A stretch of 64,000 nt of DNA from Lachnospira eligens (GTDB lineage Bacteria > Bacillota > Clostridia > Lachnospirales > Lachnospiraceae): the NCBI RefSeq assembly GCF_009680455.1, contig NZ_WKRD01000009.1, positions 62,001 to 126,000 of the forward strand, read 5' to 3'. Under the pieces are notes generated by a model. That model was not told the DNA's origin, ran no database searches, and was given only the letters and a program-made list of their open reading frames with translations. Position 1 is the stretch's first letter. Every line of letters begins with the position of its first letter. The position numbers and the translations under genes are program-made. Of this stretch, positions 55,177-63,483 are shown one piece after another.

Positions 55177-55803
55177 TGAGAAATTTAGAGGTATATATTG
55201 AATGTAATGGAAATATGATTAATGTTGGCAGTATTACAGGGCATAATTCTGACGATGCTGTATTCTAGGACACCAGATAGTTTTATTATTAATCTTAATG
55301 ATAAAGAAGATGATTTTTTATTTGCAACTGAAAGATATGACAGAAAGATTTTAGATACATCCAAAGAATTAATGGGAAGAAAGTTCCATTAAGACTTCAT
55401 CAGGAGGATTTTGCACAGGCACTTGGAATTACAGCGTCACAAAAATATGAGAAAAACGGGAAAGATTATTTAGCAGATGCATTTGAACTAATAAAAAATT
55501 ATATATGATTTATTAAGTACTGTTATATATGACAGCAGCACAGAGAAAATGTCGCTTAACATAGATGGCGAATATGATATAAGGAATATAAATCAGAAGT
55601 CGTTTGAGAATGAGGCAAAGAAACTTGGTCTTGGAAAAGGAATAGCAACGCAGCATTTTTTAAGTATGGTTGAAAAATTTGAGATGGCACTTGAACAATC
55701 AACATATGAACTTGAGGAGCAGGGATATGGAGTTGCAGTCGATATACAGAAACAAATATTAAAAAAAGCAGGAATTCACAACTTTAAATTGACTAATCCG
55801 TAA
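55176..55803 (+). pseudogene. Broken HipA-type kinase toxin gene
   Basis: Fragments in order: 30 codons of the N-terminus (MRNLEVYIECNGNMINVG, stop near 55,267); DDFLFATERYDRKI in one frame; KVPLRLHQEDFAQALGI and KYEKNGKDYLADAF in another; and a C-terminal open frame (55,549-55,803, SLNIDGEYDIRNINQKSF). The kinase catalytic core between the last two parts is gone. At least one nonsense mutation, one frameshift and an internal deletion are visible. The C-terminal frame is open for 84 codons but is not a gene by itself. Confidence 0.88.
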
Positions 55804-55867
55804 TTTAATTATATCATAAGTAACTAGGGACACTTTGTTTCACTAAAGTATAATGGGAGGAAGTTAT

Positions 55868-57109
55868 ATGTATTCATTTGATGAAGTATTAAACTATGAT
55901 CCAGACCTTGCTAAGGCTATGGATGATGAACTTGGAAGACAGAGAAGCCACATCGAGCTTATCGCTTCTGAGAACCTTGTAAGTAAGGCAGTTATGGCTG
56001 CTATGGGAAGCCCTCTTACTAATAAGTATGCAGAAGGATATCCTGGAAAGAGATATTACGGCGGCTGTGAGTATGTCGATGTTGTTGAGACACTTGCAAT
56101 TGAAAGAGCAAAGAAGCTTTTTGGTTGTGAATATGCAAATGTACAGCCACATTCAGGAGCACAGGCTAACTTAGCTGTATTCTTCGCACTTGTTAATCCT
56201 GGAGATACAGTTATGGGTATGAGCCTTGACTGTGGTGGACATTTATCACACGGTTCACCAGTTAATATTTCTGGAAAATACTTTAACATCGTTCCTTATG
56301 GTGTTACAGCAGACGGATTTATTGATTATGATGAAGTATTAAGAATTGCCAAGGAATGCAAGCCTAAGATGATTATTGCAGGAGCTTCTGCTTATGCAAG
56401 AACAATCGACTTCAAGAAGTTCAGAGAAATCTGTGATGAAGTTGGCGCATTACTTATGGTAGATATGGCACATATTGCAGGTCTTGTAGCCGGTGGTGCA
56501 CACCCAAGCCCAATTCCATATGCAGATGTTACAACAACAACAACACATAAGACACTCCGTGGACCAAGAGGAGGTATGATTCTTGCTTCAGCAGAGGCAG
56601 CAGAGAAGTTCAAGCTTAACAAGGCTGTATTCCCTGGAATCCAGGGCGGACCTCTTATGCATGTTATTGCTGGTAAGGCAGTGTGCTTAAAGGAAGCGCT
56701 TGACCCAAGCTTTAAGGTATATGCTGAAAATGTTGTTAAGAATGCATCAGCACTTGCTAACGGACTTATGAACAGAGGTTTTGATATCGTATCTGGTGGA
56801 ACAGATAACCACCTTATGCTTGTTAACCTCTTAAGCAAGGGAAAGACTGGTAAGGAAGTTGAGAAGCTTCTGGATGCAGCTAACATTACATGTAACAAGA
56901 ATACAATTCCTAATGACCCGGCTTCTCCATTCGTAACAAGCGGTATCAGACTTGGTACAGCAGCCGTTACAACAAGAGGCTTCAATGAGGCTGATATGGA
57001 TGTTGTTGCAGAAGCAATTGCTATGCTTGTTGATGATGTAGATGCTAACCAGGCTAAGGCAATGGAGCTTGTTAAGGGACTTACAGATAAGTACCCACTT
57101 TATGAATAA
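55868..57109 (+). CDS. glyA: Serine hydroxymethyltransferase
   Basis: 413 residues from the ATG at 55,868, with GGGAGG upstream; the frame is open from 55,853 but that ATG is inside the ribosome site. It interconverts serine and glycine with tetrahydrofolate. [28 protein letters not shown], the PLP Lys in [14 protein letters not shown] and [12 protein letters not shown] are conserved. No glycine riboswitch is seen in the short upstream region. Confidence 0.97.
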   Translation: MYSFDEVLNYDPDLAKAMDDELGRQRSHIELIASENLVSKAVMAAMGSPLTNKYAEGYPGKRYYGGCEYVDVVETLAIERAKKLFGCEYANVQPHSGAQANLAVFFALVNPGDTVMGMSLDCGGHLSHGSPVNISGKYFNIVPYGVTADGFIDYDEVLRIAKECKPKMIIAGASAYARTIDFKKFREICDEVGALLMVDMAHIAGLVAGGAHPSPIPYADVTTTTTHKTLRGPRGGMILASAEAAEKFKLNKAVFPGIQGGPLMHVIAGKAVCLKEALDPSFKVYAENVVKNASALANGLMNRGFDIVSGGTDNHLMLVNLLSKGKTGKEVEKLLDAANITCNKNTIPNDPASPFVTSGIRLGTAAVTTRGFNEADMDVVAEAIAMLVDDVDANQAKAMELVKGLTDKYPLYE

Positions 57110-57207
57110 AGATTTTTTCTTATAATTACATTAATAATTAAAGAAAAAATGCATATTTTTATTATTGCAATTTCAGGCACTTGGTACTATAGTTAGTGTC
57201 GAAGTGC

Positions 57208-57246
57208 AAAGGGGCACGAAGGTGAAAGCTTTCGTGTCCTTTTTTG
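57208..57246 (+). terminator. Terminator between glyA and the dehydrogenase gene
   Basis: GGGCACGAA and TTCGTGTCC pair over nine positions (one G-U) with flanking A and T runs. It lies about 100 bases after the glyA stop and 33 before the next start, so it might also work as an attenuator of the next gene. Confidence 0.85.
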
Positions 57247-57278
57247 TATTCAGGAAACTAAGAAAGGTGCGTGGCGTT

Positions 57279-58073
57279 ATGGGAAAGTTAGAAGGAAAAG
57301 TTGCAGTAATTACCGGAGCATCCAAAGGCATCGGTGAAGGAATCGCCAAAGTGTATGCAAAGTATGGCGCAAAATGTGTGCTTGCAGCAAGAGGACCTAA
57401 GGTACTTGAACTTGCAGAGCAGTTGAAAAGCGAAGGGTATGAGGCAACAGGTGTTCAGGTTGATGTATCTGATTACAAGAGTGTTGAAAGAATTGTTGAA
57501 GTTGCTGAGAAAACATATGGAAAGATTGATGTACTTGTATGTAACGCAGGCGTATGTGTTCTTGAAGACTTTCTTGAAGATGACACATTTGAAAATAGGG
57601 ACTTACATCTTGATATTAATGTCAAAGGTGCATGGAATGTGGCAAAAGCTGTTATTCCAAGCATGATAGCAAATGGTGGTGGTGCAATCGTAGTTACAAG
57701 CTCTGTAACAGGAGATATGGTTGCTGATCCTGGAGAGGTTGCATATGCAACATCTAAGGCGGCACTGGTAGGATTTACGAAGGCACTTGCAAGAGAATTT
57801 GCAGATAAGAATATAAGAGTTAATGCAATATGTCCGGGATATGTAAGGACACCGCTTGTTGAAGGAATGGCAAAGCAGTCAGACCCGGAGAATCCGGAGA
57901 GAGCAATACAGGCAATTGCAGATGCAGTTCCTTTGAAGAGGCTGGCTGACCCTGAGGAGGTTGGAGAACTTGCAGCATTCCTTGGATGTTATGAATCAAG
58001 CTACATAACCGGAACACAGATAGTTATTGATGGCGGAAGCACATTGCCGGAAACAACATCTATGGGACAGTAA
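57279..58073 (+). CDS. Short-chain dehydrogenase (SDR family, UcpA-like)
   Basis: 264 residues from the ATG at 57,279; an upstream open frame begins at 57,165 but crosses the terminator, so it is rejected. Classical SDR: cofactor loop TGASKGIGEGIA, NAG (CNAGVCVLEDF), catalytic Ser in VTSSVTGD, Tyr-x3-Lys in YATSKAAL, and the C-terminal ITGTQIVIDGGSTLPE. It resembles UcpA and glucose dehydrogenase-type enzymes. Substrate unknown. The kinase and permease genes follow in the same direction beyond a terminator. Confidence 0.88.
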   Translation: MGKLEGKVAVITGASKGIGEGIAKVYAKYGAKCVLAARGPKVLELAEQLKSEGYEATGVQVDVSDYKSVERIVEVAEKTYGKIDVLVCNAGVCVLEDFLEDDTFENRDLHLDINVKGAWNVAKAVIPSMIANGGGAIVVTSSVTGDMVADPGEVAYATSKAALVGFTKALAREFADKNIRVNAICPGYVRTPLVEGMAKQSDPENPERAIQAIADAVPLKRLADPEEVGELAAFLGCYESSYITGTQIVIDGGSTLPETTSMGQ

Positions 58074-58092
58074 TTAAATATAAGAAAAGTAC

Positions 58093-58132
58093 AAAGGCGT
58101 ACATGAATCGGATAGATTTGTGTACGCCTTTT
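58093..58132 (+). terminator. Terminator after the dehydrogenase gene
   Basis: AAAGGCGTACA pairs with TGTACGCCTTT around a 17-base loop, followed by T residues. Confidence 0.88.
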
Positions 58133-58151
58133 CTGATTGGAGGATAATGAC

Positions 58152-59147
58152 ATGGCATTTGAAAATGTTGATTTATTTGATGCGGTTGCAAATGCTTCGC
58201 TTGAAAAATACGGATGGCAGGACAGATGTGAGGCGAAACTTATAGTGCTGTCGGAGAATGCAACCTATATGGTCAAGAACAAAGAAACAGGTGAAAAAGA
58301 GGGAGTGCTTAGAATAAGCAGACCGGGTTATCACACATTGGATGAGCTTAATTCAGAGATGAAGTGGTTAAGACAGATTAATGACTACACACCGCTTCTT
58401 GTAGCTAATCCTATAAAAGGGCTTGATGGTAAGAATATACAGGAGATTACAGGACCGGATGGAAATGTATATTTCTGCGTTATATGTGATTTTCTTCCGG
58501 GAGAAGCACCTGATGAGAATAACGAGGAGCAGATGGTAAAGCAGTTCAGATATCTCGGTGAGACAACAGCTTATCTTCACCGTCAGACAGAGATATGGAA
58601 CGGAACAGACAAGCTTGACCGTATGGTATGGACTTACGACACGATAATAGGTGAACATGCTGCATGGGGTGACTGGAGAGCATTTCCAGAGATGACCCCG
58701 GAGGCAGAAAATATATTGTCAGAGGTTTCAAGAATTGTTAAGAGAAGACTTGAAAGATATGGAACTAATGAGAATAATTTTGGACTCATACATGCAGATT
58801 TAAGATTAGCTAATCTGCTTATTGAGGGCGACCAGATTAAGGTTATTGATTTTGATGACTGCGGTTTTGGATGGCACTTACATGACCTTGCGTCAGCACT
58901 TAGTTTTATTGAGGACAAGCCAATTGTTCCAAAGCTTGTAAATGCATGGCTTGCAGGATATAAGAAGGTTCTTCCGTTCACTGATACGGATTTTGAAGAA
59001 ATAGACACATTTATAATGATGAGAAGATTACAGCTTACAGCATGGCTTGCATCTCATCAGGAATCAGGTCCGGTAGCAGAATTAAGTGTTGACTGGATGG
59101 ATGGAACCATGGAATTAGCCGAAAGGTATCTTAGATTATTCGGCTAG
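58152..59147 (+). CDS. Aminoglycoside-phosphotransferase-fold kinase
   Basis: 331 residues from the ATG at 58,152 (GGAGG upstream). The APH/choline-kinase fold shows the catalytic HADLRLANLL (near residue 218) and VIDFDDCGFGWHLHDLA. A small substrate such as a hydroxy-amino acid, amine or sugar is probable; hydroxylysine kinase and homoserine kinase ThrB2 share this fold. The adjacent amino-acid permease (58 bases downstream) suggests an amino acid or amine. It is not a resistance gene as far as the sequence shows. Confidence 0.82.
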   Translation: MAFENVDLFDAVANASLEKYGWQDRCEAKLIVLSENATYMVKNKETGEKEGVLRISRPGYHTLDELNSEMKWLRQINDYTPLLVANPIKGLDGKNIQEITGPDGNVYFCVICDFLPGEAPDENNEEQMVKQFRYLGETTAYLHRQTEIWNGTDKLDRMVWTYDTIIGEHAAWGDWRAFPEMTPEAENILSEVSRIVKRRLERYGTNENNFGLIHADLRLANLLIEGDQIKVIDFDDCGFGWHLHDLASALSFIEDKPIVPKLVNAWLAGYKKVLPFTDTDFEEIDTFIMMRRLQLTAWLASHQESGPVAELSVDWMDGTMELAERYLRLFG

Positions 59148-59205
59148 GCACATAAGAAATCTTCGTGACAACAAATCATGAACAACAATAAGGGAGGAAG
59201 CTATT

Positions 59206-60507
59206 ATGGGCGAAAAGAAAACAAATGCATTATCTAAATCAATGAAGCTGATTTATGTATATGCGATGGCAACGGGAGCAATATTTACATTTATGTGTTA
59301 CTGGGATGGTATATTCATGTCATATACAGGTCCCGGAACGTTCTTGGCATTTGCACTTATGACACTGGCAGTACTGCCAACAGCATTTGTGTATGCTGAA
59401 TTCTCGACAATGTTACCAAGTACAGGTTCGTGTCTGGTATTCAATACGGTAGGTATTAACAAGCATGCAGGTTTCTGGTCAGCGTGGCTTATCATGTGTG
59501 CATGGATAGCCGTTCCTGCAGCAGGTGTACTTGGAATTATTGAATGGTTAAATCATCAGTTTGGTCTGGGACTTACAGGTGGCAAGGCAGTTATTGTCGG
59601 TTCATTAGTACTGTGCTTCTGGTGTGTACTCAGTCTTTATAAAAATGTTGTAGCAGGCAAGGTTCAGTCATTCATGCTTATGGCAGGTATCGCAGGTATT
59701 CTTATCTGTTCATTACTTTTCCTGTTCAGTGGACACTGGAGCATTGCTAATTTCGCAGATTTCTTTACAAGCAGCAATGAAAAGCAGTGGGGTGGTAACT
59801 TTGCAACCGGTATTGCATGGGTTGTTGGCTGTTCATTTATGATAACACCATATTTCGGATTCGAGACAGTACCGGCAATGGTTGAGGAGGGCGACTTCCC
59901 AATTAAGGACCAGAAGAAAGCTATTCTTGGTTCAGTTATAACATGTGGTGCTATATATACAATTTTCTACTTCTGTCTTGCAGGTGCAATGCCTTGGGCA
60001 GAGCTTACTAATGGCGGTGACTGCCACCCATTCATCACATTTGAAGCATTACAGTACTGCTTCGGTGATAAGATTGCATGGTTTGTCCTTATAATGGGTA
60101 TTGTCGGAGTTGTATTCCCAATTGGTACATCAGTACTTGGTTTCTGGTATTCAGGTGTTCGTATGATATACGCTATGGGGCGTCAGAATTTCCTTCCAAA
60201 GCAGTTCTCATACACTAATAAGTACAACCAGCCAACACTTCCTAACATACTTATTCTTGTTGTAAGTATTGGATTCATTGCAATGCAGAGCATTACAGCA
60301 TTCTTTGACCTTATGGCATTCGCGTGTGCATTGTGTTATGTGATTACTTCAATATCTTCACTTGTTCTTTTAAAGAAGCATCCTGAATGGGAGAGACCAT
60401 ACAAATGTGCAACAGGACTTAAGATAGCCTCTCTTATAATTATGGCAATTATCGCATTCTTCTGTACTATCGGTATCGGAAAGGCTAAAATGGAGTACAG
60501 TTTATAG
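59206..60507 (+). CDS. APC family amino-acid permease
   Basis: 433 residues with about 12 transmembrane segments. It has the usual start of APC transporters (YVYAMATGAIFTFMCYW), TMLPSTGSCLVFN, and the unwound helix-6-like region ITPYFGFETVPAMVEEGDFP typical of this superfamily. The GGGAGG ribosome site lies upstream. It most likely imports the substrate of the kinase. The specificity cannot be inferred further. Confidence 0.9.
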   Translation: MGEKKTNALSKSMKLIYVYAMATGAIFTFMCYWDGIFMSYTGPGTFLAFALMTLAVLPTAFVYAEFSTMLPSTGSCLVFNTVGINKHAGFWSAWLIMCAWIAVPAAGVLGIIEWLNHQFGLGLTGGKAVIVGSLVLCFWCVLSLYKNVVAGKVQSFMLMAGIAGILICSLLFLFSGHWSIANFADFFTSSNEKQWGGNFATGIAWVVGCSFMITPYFGFETVPAMVEEGDFPIKDQKKAILGSVITCGAIYTIFYFCLAGAMPWAELTNGGDCHPFITFEALQYCFGDKIAWFVLIMGIVGVVFPIGTSVLGFWYSGVRMIYAMGRQNFLPKQFSYTNKYNQPTLPNILILVVSIGFIAMQSITAFFDLMAFACALCYVITSISSLVLLKKHPEWERPYKCATGLKIASLIIMAIIAFFCTIGIGKAKMEYSL

Positions 60508-60669
60508 TAGTGTATAGCGTGTACCAAGTTATAATTATGGGGTTGAAAATAACAGTATACACAGATAATGTGGAAAAATGTGTATGACGTTTATATAGAA
60601 AATAACATTGAAAAAGAAATTCAAGAATGGGTAAATTCATTAAATTTAAAATAGAATAATAATTACATG

Positions 60670-60708
60670 AGTGACAGAAGATAAGAATCTGAATTCCCTG
60701 TCACTTTT
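60670..60708 (+). terminator. Hairpin with T tract
   Basis: AGTGACAG and CTGTCACT pair across a 20-base loop, followed by TTT. A possible terminator for the permease operon, about 160 bases after its stop. Confidence 0.6.
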
Positions 60709-60727
60709 ATATTATTTGATAAGAAAA

Positions 60728-60775
60728 AAGAACTGGTTTATATCCGATAAGAATATAGACTGGTTCTTATTTTTA
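60728..60775. terminator. Long hairpin with T tract
   Basis: AAGAACTGGTTTATAT pairs throughout with ATATAGACTGGTTCTT (three wobble pairs), flanked by A and T runs on both sides. It can stop transcription from either direction, including the leftward regulator gene. Confidence 0.75.
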
Positions 60776-60814
60776 ATATGCTATTATATACACAGGGAGT
60801 CGGGGAATGTCGAA

Positions 60815-61051
60815 CTATAGCAAGCCGGAAAAGAAAGCATTGATATCGGTATGAAAGAGTTTTGCAAGTGCAACTAATTCAGATGCCTTAATGTTCATGC
60901 GATTTGTTTCCAGTTTGGCATAGGTACTTTTGGTGATGGAGATACCCATAAGATTTAATTTTGCAACTACTTGGTCTTGAGTCATATTGTTTTTATATCG
61001 AATTGCTTGGATATTTTTACCAATATCCATATCTGGTCTAATCTTTTGCAT
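60815..61051 (-). CDS. XRE family helix-turn-helix regulator
   Basis: 78 residues. MDIGKNIQAIRYKNNMTQDQVVAKLN, ITKSTYAKLETNRMNIKASELVALAKLF form a five-helix HTH with a short tail. GGGGAG precedes the start at 61,051. It diverges from the element genes to the right, as expected for a repressor controlling them. No separate antitoxin or toxin partner is visible. Confidence 0.9.
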   Translation of the reverse strand: MQKIRPDMDIGKNIQAIRYKNNMTQDQVVAKLNLMGISITKSTYAKLETNRMNIKASELVALAKLFHTDINAFFSGLL

Positions 61052-61180
61052 AATGATGAACTCCCCTTATAAAATAAAAAGATTCGTAATACAGAAATAT
61101 ATATATTGATTCTAAAGAATTTAAATTTTATAATGTTTCGTAATAAGGAATTATTTTTAACAGGAAGAGGTAAAAGTATA

Positions 61181-61573
61181 ATGGATGTGGAGATGGAAAA
61201 GAGAAAATTTTTAAATCTATGTGGCAAAAGAGATCGAGCATTATTGTCAGGTGAAAAAAGAATGACATTGGGGGATATGGAACGATTGACATATCTGACA
61301 GAATTTTTTGAACTGGAGAACTATGGAATCGCCTTATGGAAAGAATTTGGTGATGATGTAAAAGAGCCATTTGAAGCGATGATGAAAATGTTAGATGAGC
61401 CGGAGTGCATAGAAGATCGATGGCTTGATGACGAAGCAAAAGGGGAAAAGTGGTTGTTAGAATTTCAGGAACTGGCATTAACGGAAGAATACAGGGAATG
61501 GATTCGAAATTATATCGATAAAAAATATGAAGAAAGAGGATTACCATATCCGACAGGAGCAGACTTCGATTAA
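61181..61573 (+). CDS. Hypothetical acidic protein of the integrated element
   Basis: 130 residues from the ATG at 61,181 with GGAAGAGG upstream; an in-frame start at 61,106 would add 25 residues. Helical and charged throughout (RLTYLTEFFELENYGIALWKE, EEYREWIRNYIDKKYEERG), no signal or membrane segment. I do not recognise the family. A terminator follows at once, overlapping the last codons. Confidence 0.65.
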   Translation: MDVEMEKRKFLNLCGKRDRALLSGEKRMTLGDMERLTYLTEFFELENYGIALWKEFGDDVKEPFEAMMKMLDEPECIEDRWLDDEAKGEKWLLEFQELALTEEYREWIRNYIDKKYEERGLPYPTGADFD

Positions 61574-61588
61574 GAGGTCTGCTTTTTT
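61559..61588 (+). terminator. Terminator overlapping the end of the acidic-protein gene
   Basis: GCAGAC pairs with GTCTGC around a 12-base loop, followed by TTTTTT. The 5' arm lies in the last codons. Confidence 0.85.
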
Positions 61589-61613
61589 CTGGTCTTTTGG
61601 GAGGTGATAAGAG

Positions 61614-61946
61614 GTGGAAGTAAGTATTTATGAACTCTTGGCGGCAGCAAGAGAATCGGCTAAATCTGATTATATAAAAGGGGACAGCATTTTGTGTGAG
61701 AAGAGATTTCATCCAGATACCCATTACATGGTAGAAATAGAACTGCTGAAAAATGATAACAAGCTGGGAAAAAAGGGCAATTATATACGGAAGTTTTTGA
61801 CAGAACCGGAGTATCTTCCCATTTTACAAAAGCAGGAAAAACATCTCATAAAAATAAAAAGACAGGCAATTGTTCAAAAAGGAAACTTGCGATATATCCC
61901 TCCCCCGGACAGGCTGGACCGCCGCCGGGAGAGGGATCTTTTATAA
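61614..61946 (+). CDS. Hypothetical basic protein of the integrated element
   Basis: 110 residues from GTG (GGGAGG nine bases upstream). ISIYELLAAARES-like start, then KRFHPDTHYMVEIELLKNDNK; C-terminus strongly basic (RLDRRRERDLL). No recognised family. Its last codons contain a strong GC-rich hairpin, listed separately, which could end the transcript before the ParM gene. Confidence 0.6.
   Translation: MEVSIYELLAAARESAKSDYIKGDSILCEKRFHPDTHYMVEIELLKNDNKLGKKGNYIRKFLTEPEYLPILQKQEKHLIKIKRQAIVQKGNLRYIPPPDRLDRRRERDLL
61898..61938 (+). terminator. GC-rich hairpin ahead of the ParM gene
   Basis: ATCCCTCCCCCGG and CCGGGAGAGGGAT pair almost perfectly, followed by CTTTTAT. It is far more GC-rich than its surroundings and overlaps the end of a coding sequence, so it may be a terminator or have another structural role in the element. 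Confidence 0.6.
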
Positions 61947-62034
61947 CCGGCTGGGAAGGAACAGTAGTGTTCCTCTGGCGATAGTGGTATAAAAAAACCA
62001 GATTTTCCGCAGGTTTTGGGACGCTGGAACATAG

Positions 62035-62075
62035 AAAAGTGTTCACGAATGGCACTTTTGCAACGATCCGTTGCA
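62035..62075. promoter_or_regulatory. Two inverted repeats upstream of parM
   Basis: AAAAGTG / CACTTTT (62,035-62,059) adjoins TGCAACG-ATC-CGTTGCA (62,059-62,075). They lie 50 bases before the ParM-type gene and could be a regulator site or part of a centromere bound by the ParR-type protein. The repeats are few for a classical parC. Confidence 0.45.
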
Positions 62076-62124
62076 GCAGTGACAACATTTTTGACCTTAC
62101 GTTAAACAGAAAAAATGAAAGGAT

Positions 62125-63042
62125 GTGATTGCGATAATCATAGGAATTGATCATGGCTATTATGCCATTAAAACAAGACAAGTGTCTTTCCCAAGTGGAA
62201 TTATTGGGTATGATTACGAGCCGTATACCATGCAGAATGTTCTGCAATATCAAGGAAAGTATTATGTCTGCGGTACGGGAAGACAGACGCTGGTAAAAAA
62301 TAAAACGTCCAATGATAATTATTATCTGCTGACGTTGGCAGCCATTGCAGAAGAAATCAAGCATCGGAAAGCGGAACGAAAGACAGAGGTAATTCTGGCT
62401 GTTGGACTTCCGCTTTCAAGTTTTGGAAGAGAGAAACAGGGATTCAGGGAGTATCTGTTGCGGAAAGAGCAGCCAGTGCGATTTTTATATGAAAGTGAGT
62501 TATATGAGATAACAATAAAAGATGTGAAACTGTTCCCACAGGGATACTCTGCGCTTGCTCTGCATCCAGAGTATCTGAAGAATGAACCGTCTGTTCTGCT
62601 TGTTGATATTGGTGGCTGGACCGTTGACCTTATGAGGCTGGACAATGCTGTTCCGAATGCAGCAACGTGCAGAAGTCTGGAACTTGGAGTAATCCGATGT
62701 ATTGATGAGACAGCAGAACAAGTGCGTAGAAATACCGGACTGTCTGTGACAGAAACTCAAATTGAGCGTGTGCTTCGGAGGGAATCTTGCAGTATGGCAG
62801 AGGAGGCCAGACGGATCATACAGGAAAACGGACGGAAATATATAGAAAGAATACTGTCTGCGGTGACAGAATCCGGGTTTGATCTCCGGGCAGTACCCAC
62901 CGTATTTATGGGGGGAGGCTCCGCAATTTTAAAACGCCACGTGACCGCACAGGACGCGATTTGCCGCCCCGTTTTTATAGAGGACGTCCATGCCAACGCA
63001 ACAGGGTATGAACGGATTGTAGAGCAGATGTGGACGAGATGA
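62125..63042 (+). CDS. ParM/StbA-type actin-like segregation protein
   Basis: 305 residues of the actin-like ATPase fold: IIGIDHGYYAIKT (phosphate 1), LVDIGGWTVDL (phosphate 2, near residue 158) and VFMGGGSAIL (adenosine motif). ParM filaments push plasmid copies apart; versions also occur on conjugative elements in Firmicutes. The GTG start has a ribosome site unusually close (AAAGGA one base upstream), so the true start may be slightly downstream. The stop overlaps the next start as ATGA. Confidence 0.85.
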   Translation: MIAIIIGIDHGYYAIKTRQVSFPSGIIGYDYEPYTMQNVLQYQGKYYVCGTGRQTLVKNKTSNDNYYLLTLAAIAEEIKHRKAERKTEVILAVGLPLSSFGREKQGFREYLLRKEQPVRFLYESELYEITIKDVKLFPQGYSALALHPEYLKNEPSVLLVDIGGWTVDLMRLDNAVPNAATCRSLELGVIRCIDETAEQVRRNTGLSVTETQIERVLRRESCSMAEEARRIIQENGRKYIERILSAVTESGFDLRAVPTVFMGGGSAILKRHVTAQDAICRPVFIEDVHANATGYERIVEQMWTR

Positions 63043-63329
63043 CACGCCCGGTATATTCGTTCCGCCCGAACCTGAAAAATCCAGAACACCAGAGGGCATG
63101 GGAGAAATTTCAAAGTGTTCCAGAAGGGCAGAAAAGCCAGTATCTGGTTCAGGCAATTCTGGAAAAAGAGGATCGGAAATGGATGGAAGAAGTCATTCAA
63201 AAGACGATAAAAGAAAGTGTTCGGGAATTAGGAATATGTGGCACTACGGAACAATTGAAAACGAAACCATCATCGGAAGAAATACCAGATCAGATGATGG
63301 ATTTTCTATCTCAAATGGAAAATTTGTAA
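63039..63329 (+). CDS. ParR-like partner protein
   Basis: 96 residues from the ATG at 63,039 that overlaps the ParM stop by four bases; an ATG at 63,030 is in frame but less well placed. N-terminus MTRPVYSFRPNLKNPEHQ, then EGQKSQYLVQAILEKEDRKWMEEVIQ, a small helical DNA-binding-type protein like those after parM. It should bind the element's centromere and seed ParM filaments. Assignment rests mainly on position and size. Confidence 0.7.
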   Translation: MTRPVYSFRPNLKNPEHQRAWEKFQSVPEGQKSQYLVQAILEKEDRKWMEEVIQKTIKESVRELGICGTTEQLKTKPSSEEIPDQMMDFLSQMENL

Positions 63330-63483
63330 AGGGGGTGAGGCCTATGATTGCACGATACATACATTGTTGGATCTGCTAGGGGTAAGGCAAGAAATGCATC
63401 GATATCTTTGGTGGGTATTGTGAATAGCTTTCCATGCGGCTTTGGAGTATGTTGTGTGTAGCAAAAGTGAAAGGAGAAAGGTT

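Larger units (their letters stand above)
60508..60814. other. Intergenic junction stretch between core genes and an element
   Basis: The stretch holds two hairpins (listed separately) and a short open fragment at 60,569-60,655 (MWKNVYDVYIENNIEKEIQEWV), too short to assign. Base composition and gene content change right after this stretch, so a boundary of the integrated element could lie here. No clear att-like direct repeat was found within the window. Confidence 0.5.

Noticed and set aside
55804..55867. Glycine riboswitch upstream of glyA
   Set aside because: The leader is only about 60 bases and shows no aptamer-like helices.
57165..57278. N-terminal extension of the dehydrogenase from 57,165
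   Set aside because: It runs through a terminator hairpin, has no ribosome site, and the classical SDR start is at 57,279.
63344..63424. Very short frames (MIARYIHCWIC and MHRYLWWVL) before the last gene
   Set aside because: They are 9-11 codons with no independent support; a leader peptide is possible but not shown.
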